Positions 34,576-46,367 of a stretch of DNA of 64,000 nt are shown piece after piece. The stretch comes from Prunus persica (lineage: Eukaryota > Streptophyta > Magnoliopsida > Rosales > Rosaceae), in contig NC_034012.1 of NCBI RefSeq assembly GCF_000346465.2, positions 16,550,789 through 16,614,788 on the forward strand. The letters run 5' to 3'. Position 1 is the first letter of the stretch. The number at the start of each line of letters is the position of its first letter. The notes below the pieces were generated by a model. It did no database searches, was not told the origin of the DNA, and saw only the letters and a list, made by a program, of their open reading frames with translations. Both the position numbers and the translations under genes were made by a program.

Positions 34576-35635
34576 ACTTACCCTTATATTTCTCTCTGAC
34601 CATCTATTACACGGGGGTGGATGCATGGCACTCTGTTTGTTACATAAGTTTTGACACAAGTTTTGCAGTATTAGATTAATGCACTATAAATGGCTGAGAT
34701 TAAATCTCACAACTAATTTATTCTTTTTAATAAATTATGAAGAGACATAAGCTGCCTGCAAACGTTTTCCTCCTTTCTGTTCGAGGTAATTAACTTTTGA
34801 TTGTCAAATCTACCTTCTTTTTTATTTTTATAAACGGTTATTTAGCATTACTCTAATCAATGAAACTACTGCAATGATACTTCTTAAATTTCTTAGTGAA
34901 ACTGAGTTGAACTTTCGTCTCTGAATCATGAAAGAAATTCCAGAAAACTACTCGATAGTTAGTAGAGTTTTAATCAACTTGAAGGCTGTTAATTTGACTA
35001 TTAAGTTTGTGTAGAGACTGATAATCAGATTCCAATTGATTAGCACATCTGTGGCTCTGTTTCTTCTTCTGAGCAAGTAGAGATAGATAGTGATCAAATC
35101 TGGCTGCGGACAGTGAATGGTTTTGAAATCAAGAAAATAACTTATTTTAACAGCCCCTGTAACATTATGTCTTTTAAGTCAATTTTTTTCCAATTAGTGT
35201 TGGGAGAGGATATTGGAAATCTCTTTCAACATTAGGAAAAAAAAAAAACTAATTGTGTCGATAAAATCTATTGTGATGTGATTTTAGTGGTGAAGTAAAT
35301 AAGATGAACATTGGGTAAATTTTATTTAAAACTCAAACTGAATAAATATAAAAACTTATATTTCACTGTAAATCGATGACGTTTCTTCTATTATTGGTTT
35401 GGCCCCAATTGTCACTTGTGCATGAAAGGGATGCGCAGTTGGCTGGTGGCCATAAGCATGCAGTGCCACTGTCCATGAGGGTATGCAAATATGTATCTCT
35501 TGCACCTTCTTCTTGAGGCATCACACTATCTTTACAAAACCCCACCTCACCATTTACATTGCTCATCATCCCACACCGGATTTGAGTGGCTGCCTCGTCG
35601 GTGCCTATATAAACCTTCATCGTCATCTGCATCTT
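34576..35635. other. 3' flank of copy 2, no gene seen
   Basis: 34576 to about 35273 is homologous to the 3' flank of copy 3 (53304-54000). From 35274 to 35635 the sequence is unique in this window and contains TATATAAACC at 35607-35616. A 95-codon minus ORF (35363-35650) crosses it, which I do not recognise and would not call a gene. Confidence 0.5.
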
Positions 35636-35820
35636 TGATGCGGACATCATTAGTTAGTTTCCTGATTTATTAGTTTTTTAGATTCTCTAGTTTTCCATAT
35701 TTCACTAGGATTTTAGTTTCTAGATTTTTAGTAGGATTTGATTTAAGTTTCCTAGTTTATTTTACTTAGTTCCTTGGTGGATTAGGATTTTTGTTTTAGT
35801 AAGGGATTTTTATCCTAGTG
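35636..35820 (+). repeat. Family B 5' LTR, left half (interrupted)
   Basis: It begins TGATGCGGACATCATTAGTT and matches the start of the complete LTR at 56136-56538. The LTR is split by the chromovirus insertion at 35821 and resumes at 46102. Confidence 0.85.
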
Positions 35821-36109
35821 TGTAAAACCCAAACCTAAATTTCTAGTTAATTATTAATTTATTAAGAGGAAAAGACAATTTTGCTCTTGGAATAATTTAT
35901 TAAAGAAAAGTTGACTTTTTGACCGAGAAGGAATTTGACAATTTCACACACACACCGTTGCGTAGAGCACGACGAAATGAGTCCGTAGACACGAAGTGGA
36001 CTCGAATCGGAGCTTTAACGAAGGAAATACGGTTAAAATACTATGAGGGCAAAACGGTAATTTAAAAAATCAGATTTAAAAAAAACCTCATTCTCTCTCT
36101 TCTCCCTCA

Positions 36110-36188
<79 letters not shown>

Positions 36189-38376
36189 CCTCCCTCCTGA
36201 TCGCGCGCCTCCCTGTCAAACAGCAGCAGCGGTTTTTCCTCTGCCACCGCTTCCTCCGACCACCATACGAGGAGGTGTTGGTCCCAAAATAACCGGCTGG
36301 TCTCCCGCTTCCAACCCCAGCCAAGCCCTGCCCCAGCAGCCGCGAGTATCGCCGGAAATTGCAGAAAATTCGGTGGTTTTTCCCAAATTTTCAAACCGCT
36401 CGTTCTCCCTTATTTCTTCTCCAAATTTGACGAGTAAGGTATGGATTTTTACCTACTTTCCATGCTGTAGCTGATGGTTGGGTACGATTACACCGATTTT
36501 TAACCAAAGTCGTTCGATTTTGGATTTAGGGTTTGGCCGGTTTTGGCCTTCGAGTTCGGCCACTTTCGTTCAGTTTTAGGGTAGGTCCAAGAACAAAAGT
36601 GGCTCCAAATAGGGTGTTATACCTAGGGTAGGAGTTTGGAGCCGTGGTTTTGAGATTTTCTGGCGATATGTAATCGCTTTGGGCACCCAGCGCTTCTGGC
36701 GCGTGTGGCGGTGCTTGGACGAGGGTAGTGAAGTTGTACTGTGTCTCGGTTAGATCCTTAGGTTGTTACGAGCACGTAGGAATTCGCGGATCTCGATTTG
36801 GATACCGTTTGGGCCTCGAACGGATTGTTGCGTATTGTGCGATTTCTGAGTTCAATACTGTTGAGCCGTTGGATCGTAATCAGTTTCAGATATGTTAATA
36901 TAGACCATTCTAGGATCGTTTAGGATTCGACGGATTGTGAATCGAAGTTCCGGATACTCCGAAATCGCGAACCCTAGGGCTAAGGTTTAGAAATCGTGCG
37001 ATTGTACAATCGTGAACAATCCGACCGCCCGATTGAGACCAAACTCTCGGGACATGTGTCCGAGATATATTGGAACTTCTAGAGGCTTTCGGATCATATT
37101 GTGAGGTTATGGACTCACGGGGTCCCGGATTGACTTTTTGGGACTTTAGCCCTTTTTGAGTCCCAAGATACTGCTAAACTATTCCAAGTGGAAGGAAAGC
37201 TTTTATGGGCATAAAAATAACTTTAATCTGACGCACGTATTTCTAGGGGCCGGGGGTCAGGGTTTTTAAATTAATACTATATTGTATTAATAGAATATTA
37301 TGGTCATTGAATCAGGCACCCGGGCACCAGTTGACCTGCAGGAGGGACCTTCAAGAGGTCCAGCGAGCACGGACTACCAGTGAGTAGACTCTTTGTTTTT
37401 ATAAATGAATTTAAGCAATTCAGTTTCAGTTACAGTATTTGATCTTAAATAAATTTTATTCAAAGATTAGTGTTATAAGCTGTTCTATACTTTTGAATAT
37501 TTTATTTTGCATGCTGCCAAGTGGAATACCCTTTAAAAGATATAGGAAAAGAAATTATAGTTAATTATCAGATAAATGGCAGCAGAATTTTAGAGGCTAC
37601 AGAAATTCAGTTATTCAACAGATTTTCTTCAGAAACTTTATATTTTCCTAAACCACCTTGTACCCAGATATACAAATGTTGCCTTCAGATGAAATGTTGC
37701 CTTCGGATTGTATTGGTTGCCTTCAGTTTAGTAGGCATGCTTGACAGTTGCCCCACGAGTTATTTGGTACTTGAACTCATGTTGAGCGAGTAATGCGGAT
37801 CAGGTGGACTACGGTCCCCTGAATCTTGCGAGTTGCGGCTCGAACTGACCTTGTGTCACTGAGACCTGCGAATACGTATCACCCATGGTGATGCAAGGAA
37901 TTAACGGATATTTTCTAAACTTTGTTTTTGGGTCCACTCACCATTTTTAATGTTTTGCCCCCCCAGGCAGTAGGCGTGCATAGGGATCCACCACAGGGCC
38001 GTTTTTCACATTCCGCGCTTTCCTTTTTGATGAAGGACTTTTGTTTTGTAAAAGGATTAACTCCTTTGTAAATTCTTAGTAGTCGTTCTGATATTTTGCT
38101 CTAGACTTAGAATTTAACTGTTGGAATGTATATATACGTATGCTGGCAGTTGGTTGTATATATATATATATACTTGTTTGACAGGTGTAAATGTTTTGGT
38201 ATTGATCCAGTTACAAGGGAGGCTCTGTCGATTTTTCGGTAGAAGTCAACCTTGTTATTTTATCGTGCTTTGTATAGAAGGGCAATTAGGTCATTCGTGC
38301 CCGACATCCGCCAGGTGTCGGACACGCACAGGGTTCGGCTCGGATTCCAAAGTGGAATTTGGGTCGGGTCCTGTCA
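35821..38376 (+). repeat. 5' LTR of the chromovirus
   Basis: A 2556-bp LTR starts TGTAAAACCCAAACC and ends GGGTCCTGTCA. It contains a (TC)n microsatellite at about 36112-36184. Compared with the 3' LTR and the inverted LTR segment, it lacks about 200 bp between the GCAAGGAATTAACG block and TATTTTCTAAAC (near 37905). Confidence 0.85.
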
Positions 38377-38379
38377 ACT

Positions 38380-38391
38380 TGGTATCAGAGC
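38380..38391 (+). other. Primer-binding site, initiator Met tRNA type
   Basis: TGGTATCAGAGC lies three bases after the LTR, the standard site of plant Ty3/gypsy elements. Confidence 0.9.
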
Positions 38392-38470
38392 ATTAGGTTT
38401 ATTTTCCTGTAGACTTTGCACTCTGTGCATTCCCGTTTTCCCAAAAATCTGTTTCTTGTAACAGTAAATA

Positions 38471-39705
38471 TGGGCCTTAAGCGTGGTGGTGTCCGTAGAG
38501 GGACTAGACAGTCGTTTCGACAAAAGGGATGGGATCCTCAGCTCGAGCGGGAGGAAGTTCCTATTCCTGCACCGGTACCTGAACCGGTAGAGCAGTCCGT
38601 TATTGGAGGCCCGTCAGGAGCCGTACCTGTTGTGCCTACTATGCTGGGAGATCCCAACTTCCAGCAGACTTTGGAGTTGTTGACTCAGGCTTTATCCAGG
38701 ATTGGGCAGTCCAGAGATCACTCCTTAGGATATGATGATCAAGCTAAGAGAATTGGGGCAACTGATTTTGATGGTGATGGTAACCCAGCGGTAGCTGAGG
38801 AATGGATAGAAAGGATGGAGCAGATCATGGAGGTCATGGCTGTTCCACAGAACTGCAGGGTTACTCTGGCTACCTTTTTTTTTATCAGAAACGCCAGACA
38901 TTGGTGGGACTCAGTTAAGAGGAGATATCGGGATCTTTTAGCCATTACGTGACAAGTATTCAGAGCCGCATTTGACAATCAATACTATCCACAAGCCTAC
39001 CAGAATGTGAAGATGCAAGAGTTTTTACAGCTGGAACATGGGATAATAACAGTATTAGAGTACGAGAAAAAGTTTAATGATTTGACTAAGTATTGTCTTT
39101 CACTGGTGGAGGATGAAATCAAGAAGTGTCAACTTTCCACTATGGGGTTAAAGGCTTTCATTCGAGATATCGTGATCAGTCAGCGGTTGACTAACTTTGG
39201 TGATGTGGTGATGTCTGCGTCGTTGATTGAGAGCAGCCAGATGATGGTCAAAACACGGGGTGAACCCCGTAGGCAACAGTTTGACATAGGCAGTCCTAGT
39301 CAGGGATCATCCAAGAGAAGCAGTTACAGTTCTGGAACATCTAGTGGCCGCAGTTACGGAGGTTACCGACCTGGATTCAGTTCCAGTGGAGGTTCCAACC
39401 AGAGTGGCAGTTCTGGAAACCGCTCCGGGGTTAGTGCAGCTAGAGGTACTAGGAGACAGTTGCTGTCAGTATCTGATAGGAGGAGTCGCCCCCAATGTGC
39501 CAAGTGTGGTAGGTACCATTCTGGGACTTGCCAGCAGGGCACTACTAGATGTTATTATTGTGGACAGTTTGGACATTTTAGGAAAGATTGCCCGCTGCTC
39601 CTTCAGAATAGAGAGACCACAGCTGCATCGACTCCGGGGACAGGTATGCAGGGTAGATCACAGGGGATACCACAGTTTGTGGAGGCTTGGTCCAGTGGTG
39701 GGGCC
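38471..39705 (+). pseudogene. Chromovirus gag (plus copy), two premature stops
   Basis: It encodes the capsid-type region ([31 protein letters not shown]) and a CCHC zinc knuckle [14 protein letters not shown]. Trp-to-TGA at about 38950 and Gln-to-TAG at about 39706 interrupt it, compared with the intact inverted copy at 40740-42098. Gag normally forms the particle that packages the element RNA. Confidence 0.85.
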
Positions 39706-39786
39706 TAGACCAGTGTAGCCAGTCGAGGCAGCAGTCAGCAAAGGGGACGTGGTGGACATTCCAGGGCCACAGGCAGAGTGTACAAT

Positions 39787-40726
39787 ATGTCCCAGCAGGA
39801 GGCATATGTATCACCTGATGTAATTACAGGTATTTTACCAGTTTTTGGAATCCCTGCTAGAATTTTAATTGACCCTAGGACTACGCACTTGTTTGTCACA
39901 CCTAGTTTTGCCCACAATGCCAATGTAAGACTTTTAGCTCTGCAGAACGAACTGGCTATCTCTGTACCTACATGAGAGATTTTTAGGGTAGGTACCGTGT
40001 ATCGAGATAGTATAGTGATGGTGGGAGATGTGTTTCTGGAGGCAGATTTAATTCCTTTGGGAATGGTTGACTTGGATGTCATTTTAGGGATTGATTGGTT
40101 GGCCAAACATTGTGCATCAGTAGATTGCTTCAGGAAAGAAGTTGTATTCAGTAGTCCCGGACGACCTGAAGTAACTTTTTATAGCGAACGCAGAGTACTT
40201 CCATTTTGCCTTATTTCAGCTATGACGGTAAAACAGTTGCTCAGAAAAGGGTGCTCAGGATATATAACGCATGTAATTGATACCAGAGATAATGGGCTGA
40301 GATTGGAAGATATTCTAGTAGTACAGGAATTTACAAATGTATTCCCCGAGGATCTTCCTGGATTACCTCATCATCGGGAGATCGAGTTTATTATTGAGCT
40401 CGCTCCAGGAACGAATCCTATTTCTCAGGCACCGTACAGAATGGTGCCAATAGAGCTGAGGGAATTAGAGACTCAGTTGCAGGAGTTGGTAGATAAGGGT
40501 TTCATCCGACCTAGTTTTACTCCTTGGGGCGCTCCAGTGTTATTTGTTAAGAAAAAGGATGGCACCATGAGGTTGTGCATTGACTACAGGCAGCTGAACA
40601 AGGTCACAGTGCGGAATAGATATCCATTGCCTCGCATTGATGATTTGTTCGATCAGCTGAAGGGTGCCAATGTATTTTCTAAGATCGATTTGAGGTCTGG
40701 ATATGATCAGTTACGGGTTAGAGAAA
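39787..40726 (+). pseudogene. Chromovirus protease and partial reverse transcriptase
   Basis: The protease region has IDPRTTHLFV where functional elements have a DSG-type site, so the catalytic triad is altered; a TGA follows at about 39973. The frame resumes through [15 protein letters not shown], the linker [16 protein letters not shown] and RT blocks [56 protein letters not shown]. It stops at the inversion junction before the catalytic YxDD motif. No active polymerase can be made. Confidence 0.88.
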
Positions 40727-43130
40727 CTGGTAAAATACCTGTAATTACATCAGGTGATGCATGTGCCTCCTGTTGAGACATATTGTACACTCTGCCTGTG
40801 GCCCTGGAACGTCCACCACGTCCCCTTTGCTGACTGTTGCCTCGGCTGGCTACACTGGTCTGGGCCCCACCACTGGACCAAGCCTCCACAAATTGTGGTA
40901 TCCCCTGTGATCTACCCTGCATACCTGTCCCCGGAGTCGATGCAGCTGTGGTCTCCCTATTCTGAAGGAGCAGCGGGCAATCTTTCCTAAAATGTCCAAA
41001 CTGTCCACAACAATAACATCTAGTAGTGTCCTGCTGGCAAGTCCCAAAATGGTACCTACCATACTTGGCACATTGGGGGCGACTCCTCCTATTAGATACT
41101 GACAGCAACTGTCTCCCAGTACCTCTAGCTGCACTACCCCCGGAGCGGTTTCCAGAACTGCCACTCTGGTTGGAACCTCCACTGGAACTGAATCCAGGTC
41201 GGTAACCTCCGTAACTGCGGCCACTAGATGTTCCAGAACTGTAACTGCCTCTCTTGGATGATCCATGACTAGGACCGCCTATGTCAAACTGTTGCCTACG
41301 GGGTTCACCCCGTGTTCTGACCATCATCTGGCTGCTCTCAATCAACGACGCAGACATCACCACATCACCAAAGTTAGTCAACCGCTGACTGATCACGATA
41401 TCTCGAATGAAAGCCTTTAACCCCATAGTGAAAAGTTGACACTTCTTGATTTCATCCTCCACCAGTGAAAGACAATACTTAGACAAATCATTAAACTTTT
41501 TCTCGTACTCTAATACTGTCATTATCCCATGTTCCAGCTGTAAAAACTCTTGCATCTTCACATTCTGGTAGGCTTGTGGATAGTATTGACTGTCAAATGC
41601 GGCTCTGAATATTTGCCATGTAATGGCTAAAGGATCTCGATATCTCCTCTTAACCGAGTCCCACCAATGTCTGGCGTTTCTGATCAAAAAGAAGGTAGCC
41701 AAAGTAACCCTGCAGTTCTGTGGAACAGCCATGACCTCCATGATCCGCTCCATCCTTTCTATCCATTCCTCAGCTACCGCTGGGTTACCATCACCATCAA
41801 AATCAGTGGCCCCAATCCTCTTAGCTTGATCAGCATATCCCAGGGAGGGATCTCTAGACTGCCCAATCCTGGATAAAGCCTGAGTCAGCAACTCCAAAGT
41901 TTGCTGGAAGTTGGGATCTCCCAGCATAGTAGGCACAGCAGGTACGGCTCTTGACGGGCCTCCAACAACAGACTGCTCTACTGGTTCAGGTACCGGTGCA
42001 GGAATAGGAACTTCCTCCTGCTCGAGCTGGGGATCCTGTCCCCTTTGTCGGGACGACTGTCTAGTCCCTCTACGGACACCACCACGCTTAGGGCCCATAT
42101 TTACTGTCACAAGAAACAGATTTTCAGGAAAACGGGAATGCACATAGTGCAAAGTCTACAGGAAATTAAACCTAATGCTCTGATACCAAGTTGACAGGAC
42201 CCGACCCACATTCCGCTTTGGAATCCGAGTCGGACCCTGTGCGTGTCCGACACCTGGCGGATGTCGAGCACGAATGACCTAATTGCCCTTCTATACAAAG
42301 CACGATAAAATAACAAGGTTGACTTCCACTGAAAAATTGGCAGTCTCCCTTGTAACTGGATCAATACCAAAACATTTACACCTGCCAAATAAGTATATAT
42401 ATATACAACCAACTGCCAGCATATGTATATATACATTCCAACAGTTAAATTCTAAGTCGAGGGCAAAATATCAGAGCGACTACTAAGAATTTACAAAGGA
42501 GTTAATCCTTTTACAAAACAAAAGTCCTATATCAAAAAGGAAAGCGCGGAAGGTGGAAAATGGCCCAGTGGTGGATCCCTGTGCACGCCTACTGCATGGG
42601 GGCGCAAAACATTAAAAAGGGTGAGTGGACCCAAAAATAAAGTTTAGAAAATAGCATATAAACACAATAACCCCACTGTAAAAACAGTTATACAAACTAA
42701 ATTATTCTCTTTATTTCTGAAATCAATGCACTCATATAATTATACATGTATATAAGCCAAGCCTACTCATGGTCAACATTAATTTCTTAAGGCATTGAAA
42801 ACAGTTTAAAACTAACACCTAATACCCGTCAATTCCTTGCATCACCATGGGTGATACGTACTCGCAGGTCTCAGTGACACAAGGTCAGTCCGAGCCGCAA
42901 CTCGCAGGATTCAGGGGACCGTAGTCCACCTGATCCGCATTACTCGCTCCACATGAGTTCGAGTACCAAAGAACTCGGGGGCCAACTGTCAAGTATACCG
43001 ACTAAACCGAAGGCAACCAATACAATCTGAAGGCAACATTTCATCTGAAGGCAACATTTGTATATCCGGGTACAAGGTGGTTTAGGAAAATATAAAGTTT
43101 CTGAAGAAAATCTGTTGAATAACTGAATTT
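40727..43130 (-). repeat. Inverted duplicate of chromovirus gag plus LTR end
   Basis: 40727 onward is the reverse complement of the 39840 region back to the start of gag, then the LTR end at 42192-42196, then LTR sequence to 43130. It is not an exact copy of the local gag: it lacks that copy's two stops, and its LTR part has the ~200-bp segment missing from the 5' LTR. The donor was therefore another element copy or the unmutated form of this one. Junctions are abrupt, with no added sequence that I can see. Confidence 0.85.
40740..42098 (-). CDS. Intact chromovirus gag in the inverted segment
   Basis: From the ATG at 42098 ([16 protein letters not shown]) the frame is open through the capsid region ([20 protein letters not shown]), a Ser/Gly-rich linker and two cysteine-rich knuckles, the second [14 protein letters not shown]. 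It then runs past the expected protease start and crosses the inversion junction, ending at 40707 in antisense RT sequence. About 460 residues. An upstream in-frame ATG at 42152 lies in the leader and is not the gag start. It could be expressed only if the adjacent partial LTR has promoter activity. Confidence 0.75.
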
Positions 43131-43349
43131 TCCGACCCTTCCCATGTTTTAGAGGAGCAACCAGTAGAATTGGAGGATGACTTCACTTATGTGGAGCAAC
43201 CAGTTCAAATCTTGGATTGAAAAATGCAAGCATTCCGATCGAGAGAGATTCCACTTGTGAAGGTTTTATGGAGGAGTCATAATGTGGCAGAGACTACATG
43301 GGAACCCGAAGACCTAATGCGGGAGCAGTACCTTCACCTCTTCGAGTGA
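43131..43349 (+). pseudogene. Chromovirus pol C-terminal tail
   Basis: The frame reads EEQPVELEDDFTYVEQPVQI, then a TGA, then REIPLVKVLWRSHNVAETTW, EPEDLMREQYLHLF and stop. This is the integrase-end or chromodomain-like tail (VKVLWRxHxxxExTWExE). A purine tract AAGGGGGGTAGG at 43383-43394 follows, right before the 3' LTR. Confidence 0.8.
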
Positions 43350-43395
43350 CAGGTGCATAAATTTCGAGGACGAAATTTTTATAAGGGGGGTAGGT

Positions 43396-43681
43396 TGTAA
43401 TAACTCAAACCTAAATTACTAGTTAATTATTAATTTATTAAGAGGAAAAGACAATTTTACTCTTGGAATAATTTATTAAAGAAAAGTTGACTTTTTGACC
43501 GAGAAGGAATTTGACAATTTCACATACATCGTTATGTAGAGCACGACGAGTCCGTAGACACGAAGTGGACTCAAATCGGAGCGTTAACAAAGGAAATACG
43601 GTTAAAATACTACGAGGGGCAAAACGGTAATTTGAAAAATCAGATTTCTTAAAAAAACCTCATTCTCTCTCTTCTCCCTCA

Positions 43682-43746
<65 letters not shown>

Positions 43747-46096
43747 GCTCTCTCTCTCCCTCTCGATTGCGCCCTCCTCCCTGTCAAATAGCAGCAGCGG
43801 TTTTTCCGCCGCCACCGCTTCCTCCGGCCACTATTCGAGATGGTGTTGGTCCCAAAATGACCGGCTGGTCTCCCGCTTCCAACCCCAGCCAAGCCCCGCA
43901 GCCAGCAACCGCGAGTATCGCCGGAAATTCGGTGGTTTTTCCCGAATTTTCAAACCGCTCATTCTCCCTCATTTCTTCTCCAAATTTGACAAGTAAGGTA
44001 TGGATTTCTACCTACTTTCCATGCTCTAGCTGATGGTTGGGTAGGATTACACCGATTTTTAGCCTAAGTCGTTCGATTGTGGATTTAGGGTTCGGTCGAT
44101 TTTCTGCCTCCGAGTTTGGCCACTTCCGGTCAGTTTTTGGGGTAGATCCAAGAACAAAAGTGGCTCCAAATAGGGTGTTATACCTAGGGTAGGAGTTTGG
44201 AGCCGTGGTTTTGGAATATTCCGGCGATACGTAATCACTTTGGGCACCCAGCGCTGCCAGCGCGTGTGGCGGCGCATGGGCGAGGGTAATGAAGTTGCAC
44301 TATGTCTCGGTGAGATCCTTAGATTGTCACGAGCACGTAGGAAATCGCGGATCTCGATTTAGATATAGTTTGAGCCTCGAACGGATTGTTGCATATTGTG
44401 CGATTTCCGGGTTCAATACTGTTGAGCCGTTTGATCGTAATCAGTTTCAGATATGTTAATTTAGACCATTCTAAGATCGTTTAGGATTCGACGGATTGTG
44501 AATCGGAGTTCCGGATACTCTGAAATCGCGAACCCTAGGGCTAGTGTTTAGAAATCGTGCGATTGTACAATCGTGAACAATCTGACCGCCCGATCGAGAC
44601 CAAACCCTCGGGACATGTGTCCTAGATATATTGAAACTTCTAGAGGCTTTCGGATCATATTGTGAAGTTGTGGACCCGCGGGGTCCCGAGTTGACTTTTT
44701 GGGACTTTAGCGCTTTTTGAGTCTCAAGACACTGCTAAACTATTCCAAGTGGAAGGAAAGCTTTTATGGGCATAAGAATAACTTTAATCTGACGCACGTA
44801 TTTCTAGGGGCCGGGGGTCAGGGTTTTTAAATTAATACTATATTGTATTAATAGAATATTATGGTCATTGAATCAGGCACCCGGGCACCAGTTGACCTGC
44901 AGGAGGGACCTTCAAGAGGTCCAGCGAGCACGGACTATCAATGAGTGGACTCTTTGTTTTTATAAATGAATTTAAGCAGTTCAGTTTCAGTTACAGTATT
45001 TGATCTTGAATAAATTTTATTCAAAGATTAGTGTTATAAGCTGTTCTATGCTTTTGAATATTTTATTTTGCATGCTGCCGAGTGGAATACCCTTTAAAGG
45101 ATATAGGAAAAGAAATTATAGTTTTATCAGATAAATGGCAGTAGAATTTTAGAGGTTATAGAAATTCAGTTATTCAACAGATTTTCTTCAGAAACTTAAT
45201 ATGTGTGTGAACCACCTTGTGCCCGAGAGAGAGANNNNNNNNNNNNNNNNNNNNNNNNNNNNNNNNNNNNNNNNNNNNNNNNNNNNNNNNNNNNNNNNNN
45301 NNNNNNNNNNNNNNNNNNNNNNNNNNNNNNNNNNGTCCCCAGAATCGTGCGAGATGCGGCTGGAAATTGACTAGTGTCAGTGAGACAGCGAGTATGTATC
45401 ACCCATGGTGATGCAAGGGAATGACGATATTAGGGAATTGACGGAAATAAAGGGTACACGTAGGTGGTAGTTTTAAACTGTATTTCAATGCCTTAAGAGA
45501 TTAATGTTGACCATGGGTATGCTTGGATTGTGTACATGTATAATTATATGAGTGCATAGATTTTCAAAAATAAAGAGAATAATTTAGTTTGTATAACTGT
45601 TTTTACAGTGGAGTTAGTATGTTCATATGCTATTTTCTGAACTTTGTTTTTGGGTCCACTCACTCTTTTTAATGTTTTGCGCCCCCAGTGCACAGGAATC
45701 CACCACCGAGCCTTTTTCCACCTTCCGCACTTTCCTTTTTGATATAGAACTTTTGTTTTGTAAAAGGATTAACTCCTTTGTAAATTCTTAGTAGTCACTC
45801 TGATATTTTGCCCTAGACTTAGAATTTAACTGTTGGAATGTATATATACGTAGGTTGGCAGTTGGTTGTATATATATATATATATATATATACTTGTTTG
45901 GCAGGTGTAAATGTTTTGGTATTGATCCAGTTACAAGGGAGACTCTGTCGATTTTTCGGTAGAAGTCAACCTTGTTATTTTATCGTGCTTTGTATAGAAG
46001 GGCAATTAGGTCATTCGTGCCCGACATCCGCCAGGTGTCGAACACGCAGAGGGTCCGGCTCGGATTTCAAAGCAGAATTTGGGTCAGGTCCTGTCA
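43396..46096 (+). repeat. 3' LTR of the chromovirus (contains assembly gap)
   Basis: It starts TGTAATAACTCAAACC and ends CAGGTCCTGTCA. (TC)n lies at about 43684-43756. 100 N at 45235-45334 replace part of it. It differs from the 5' LTR at many positions and by the ~200-bp indel, which suggests an old insertion or sequence from different copies. Confidence 0.85.
45235..45334. other. Assembly gap, 100 N
   Basis: Exactly 100 unknown bases, the usual placeholder for a gap of unknown size. GA-rich text precedes it. The true length and content here are unknown. Confidence 0.98.
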
Positions 46097-46101
46097 TAGT
46101 G

Positions 46102-46325
46102 TCTCTAGGTTTTAGTTTCCTATAAATACCCCCCATGTAGTTCTTTAAAATTCAGTTGTTCAAATATAAACAAAAGTTTATTTTCCAGAGATTGGAGACT
46201 ACTTGGTGTGCAGCCAAACCCCTAGAGTGATTCCAGACCTATCCCTTTTGTTCTATTTTCTGTTTTCCATTGTTTTCGCTTTCGCTAAATTACCTAAATA
46301 CTCAATTCACCCATATCCTACATCA
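46102..46325 (+). repeat. Family B 5' LTR, right half
   Basis: It continues 35820 after the TAGTG duplication: TCTCTAGGTTTTAGTTTCC, CTATAAATACCCCCCATG (likely TATA region), ending CCTACATCA. Together with 35636-35820 it gives an LTR of about 409 bp. The primer site after it (TTTGGTATCA) is cut short by a deletion compared with 54228-54240. Confidence 0.85.
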
Positions 46326-46367
46326 AATTTGGTATCATTTCTTGTTCTTCACATTGTGTGTCAAGCA

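Larger units (their letters stand above)
35821..46096 (+). mobile_element. Rearranged Ty3/gypsy chromovirus with internal inverted duplication
   Basis: The insertion is bounded by long LTRs (35821-38376 and 43396-46096) and a perfect target duplication TAGTG (35816-35820 and 46097-46101). After the 5' LTR come a Met-tRNA primer site, gag, protease and the first half of reverse transcriptase. At about 40727 the sequence turns round: 40727-43130 is an inverted copy of gag plus about 940 bp of LTR. At 43131 the plus orientation resumes with the end of pol, a chromodomain-like tail, a purine tract and the 3' LTR. RNase H and most of integrase are gone. The chromodomain-type tail and ~2.5-kb LTRs suggest the Tekay/Del branch. 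Confidence 0.85.

Noticed and set aside
35363..35650. A 95-codon minus ORF between copy 2 and the family B LTR
   Set aside because: No recognisable motif, and it crosses into the LTR start; likely chance.
36088..36394. Arg-Glu repeat ORFs
   Set aside because: They are translations of the (TC)n microsatellite within the chromovirus LTR.
40707..42152. Taking the 481-codon minus ORF as a host gene
   Set aside because: It is retrotransposon gag (capsid region and CCHC knuckle) in an inverted segment, with 18 leader codons before the true gag ATG.
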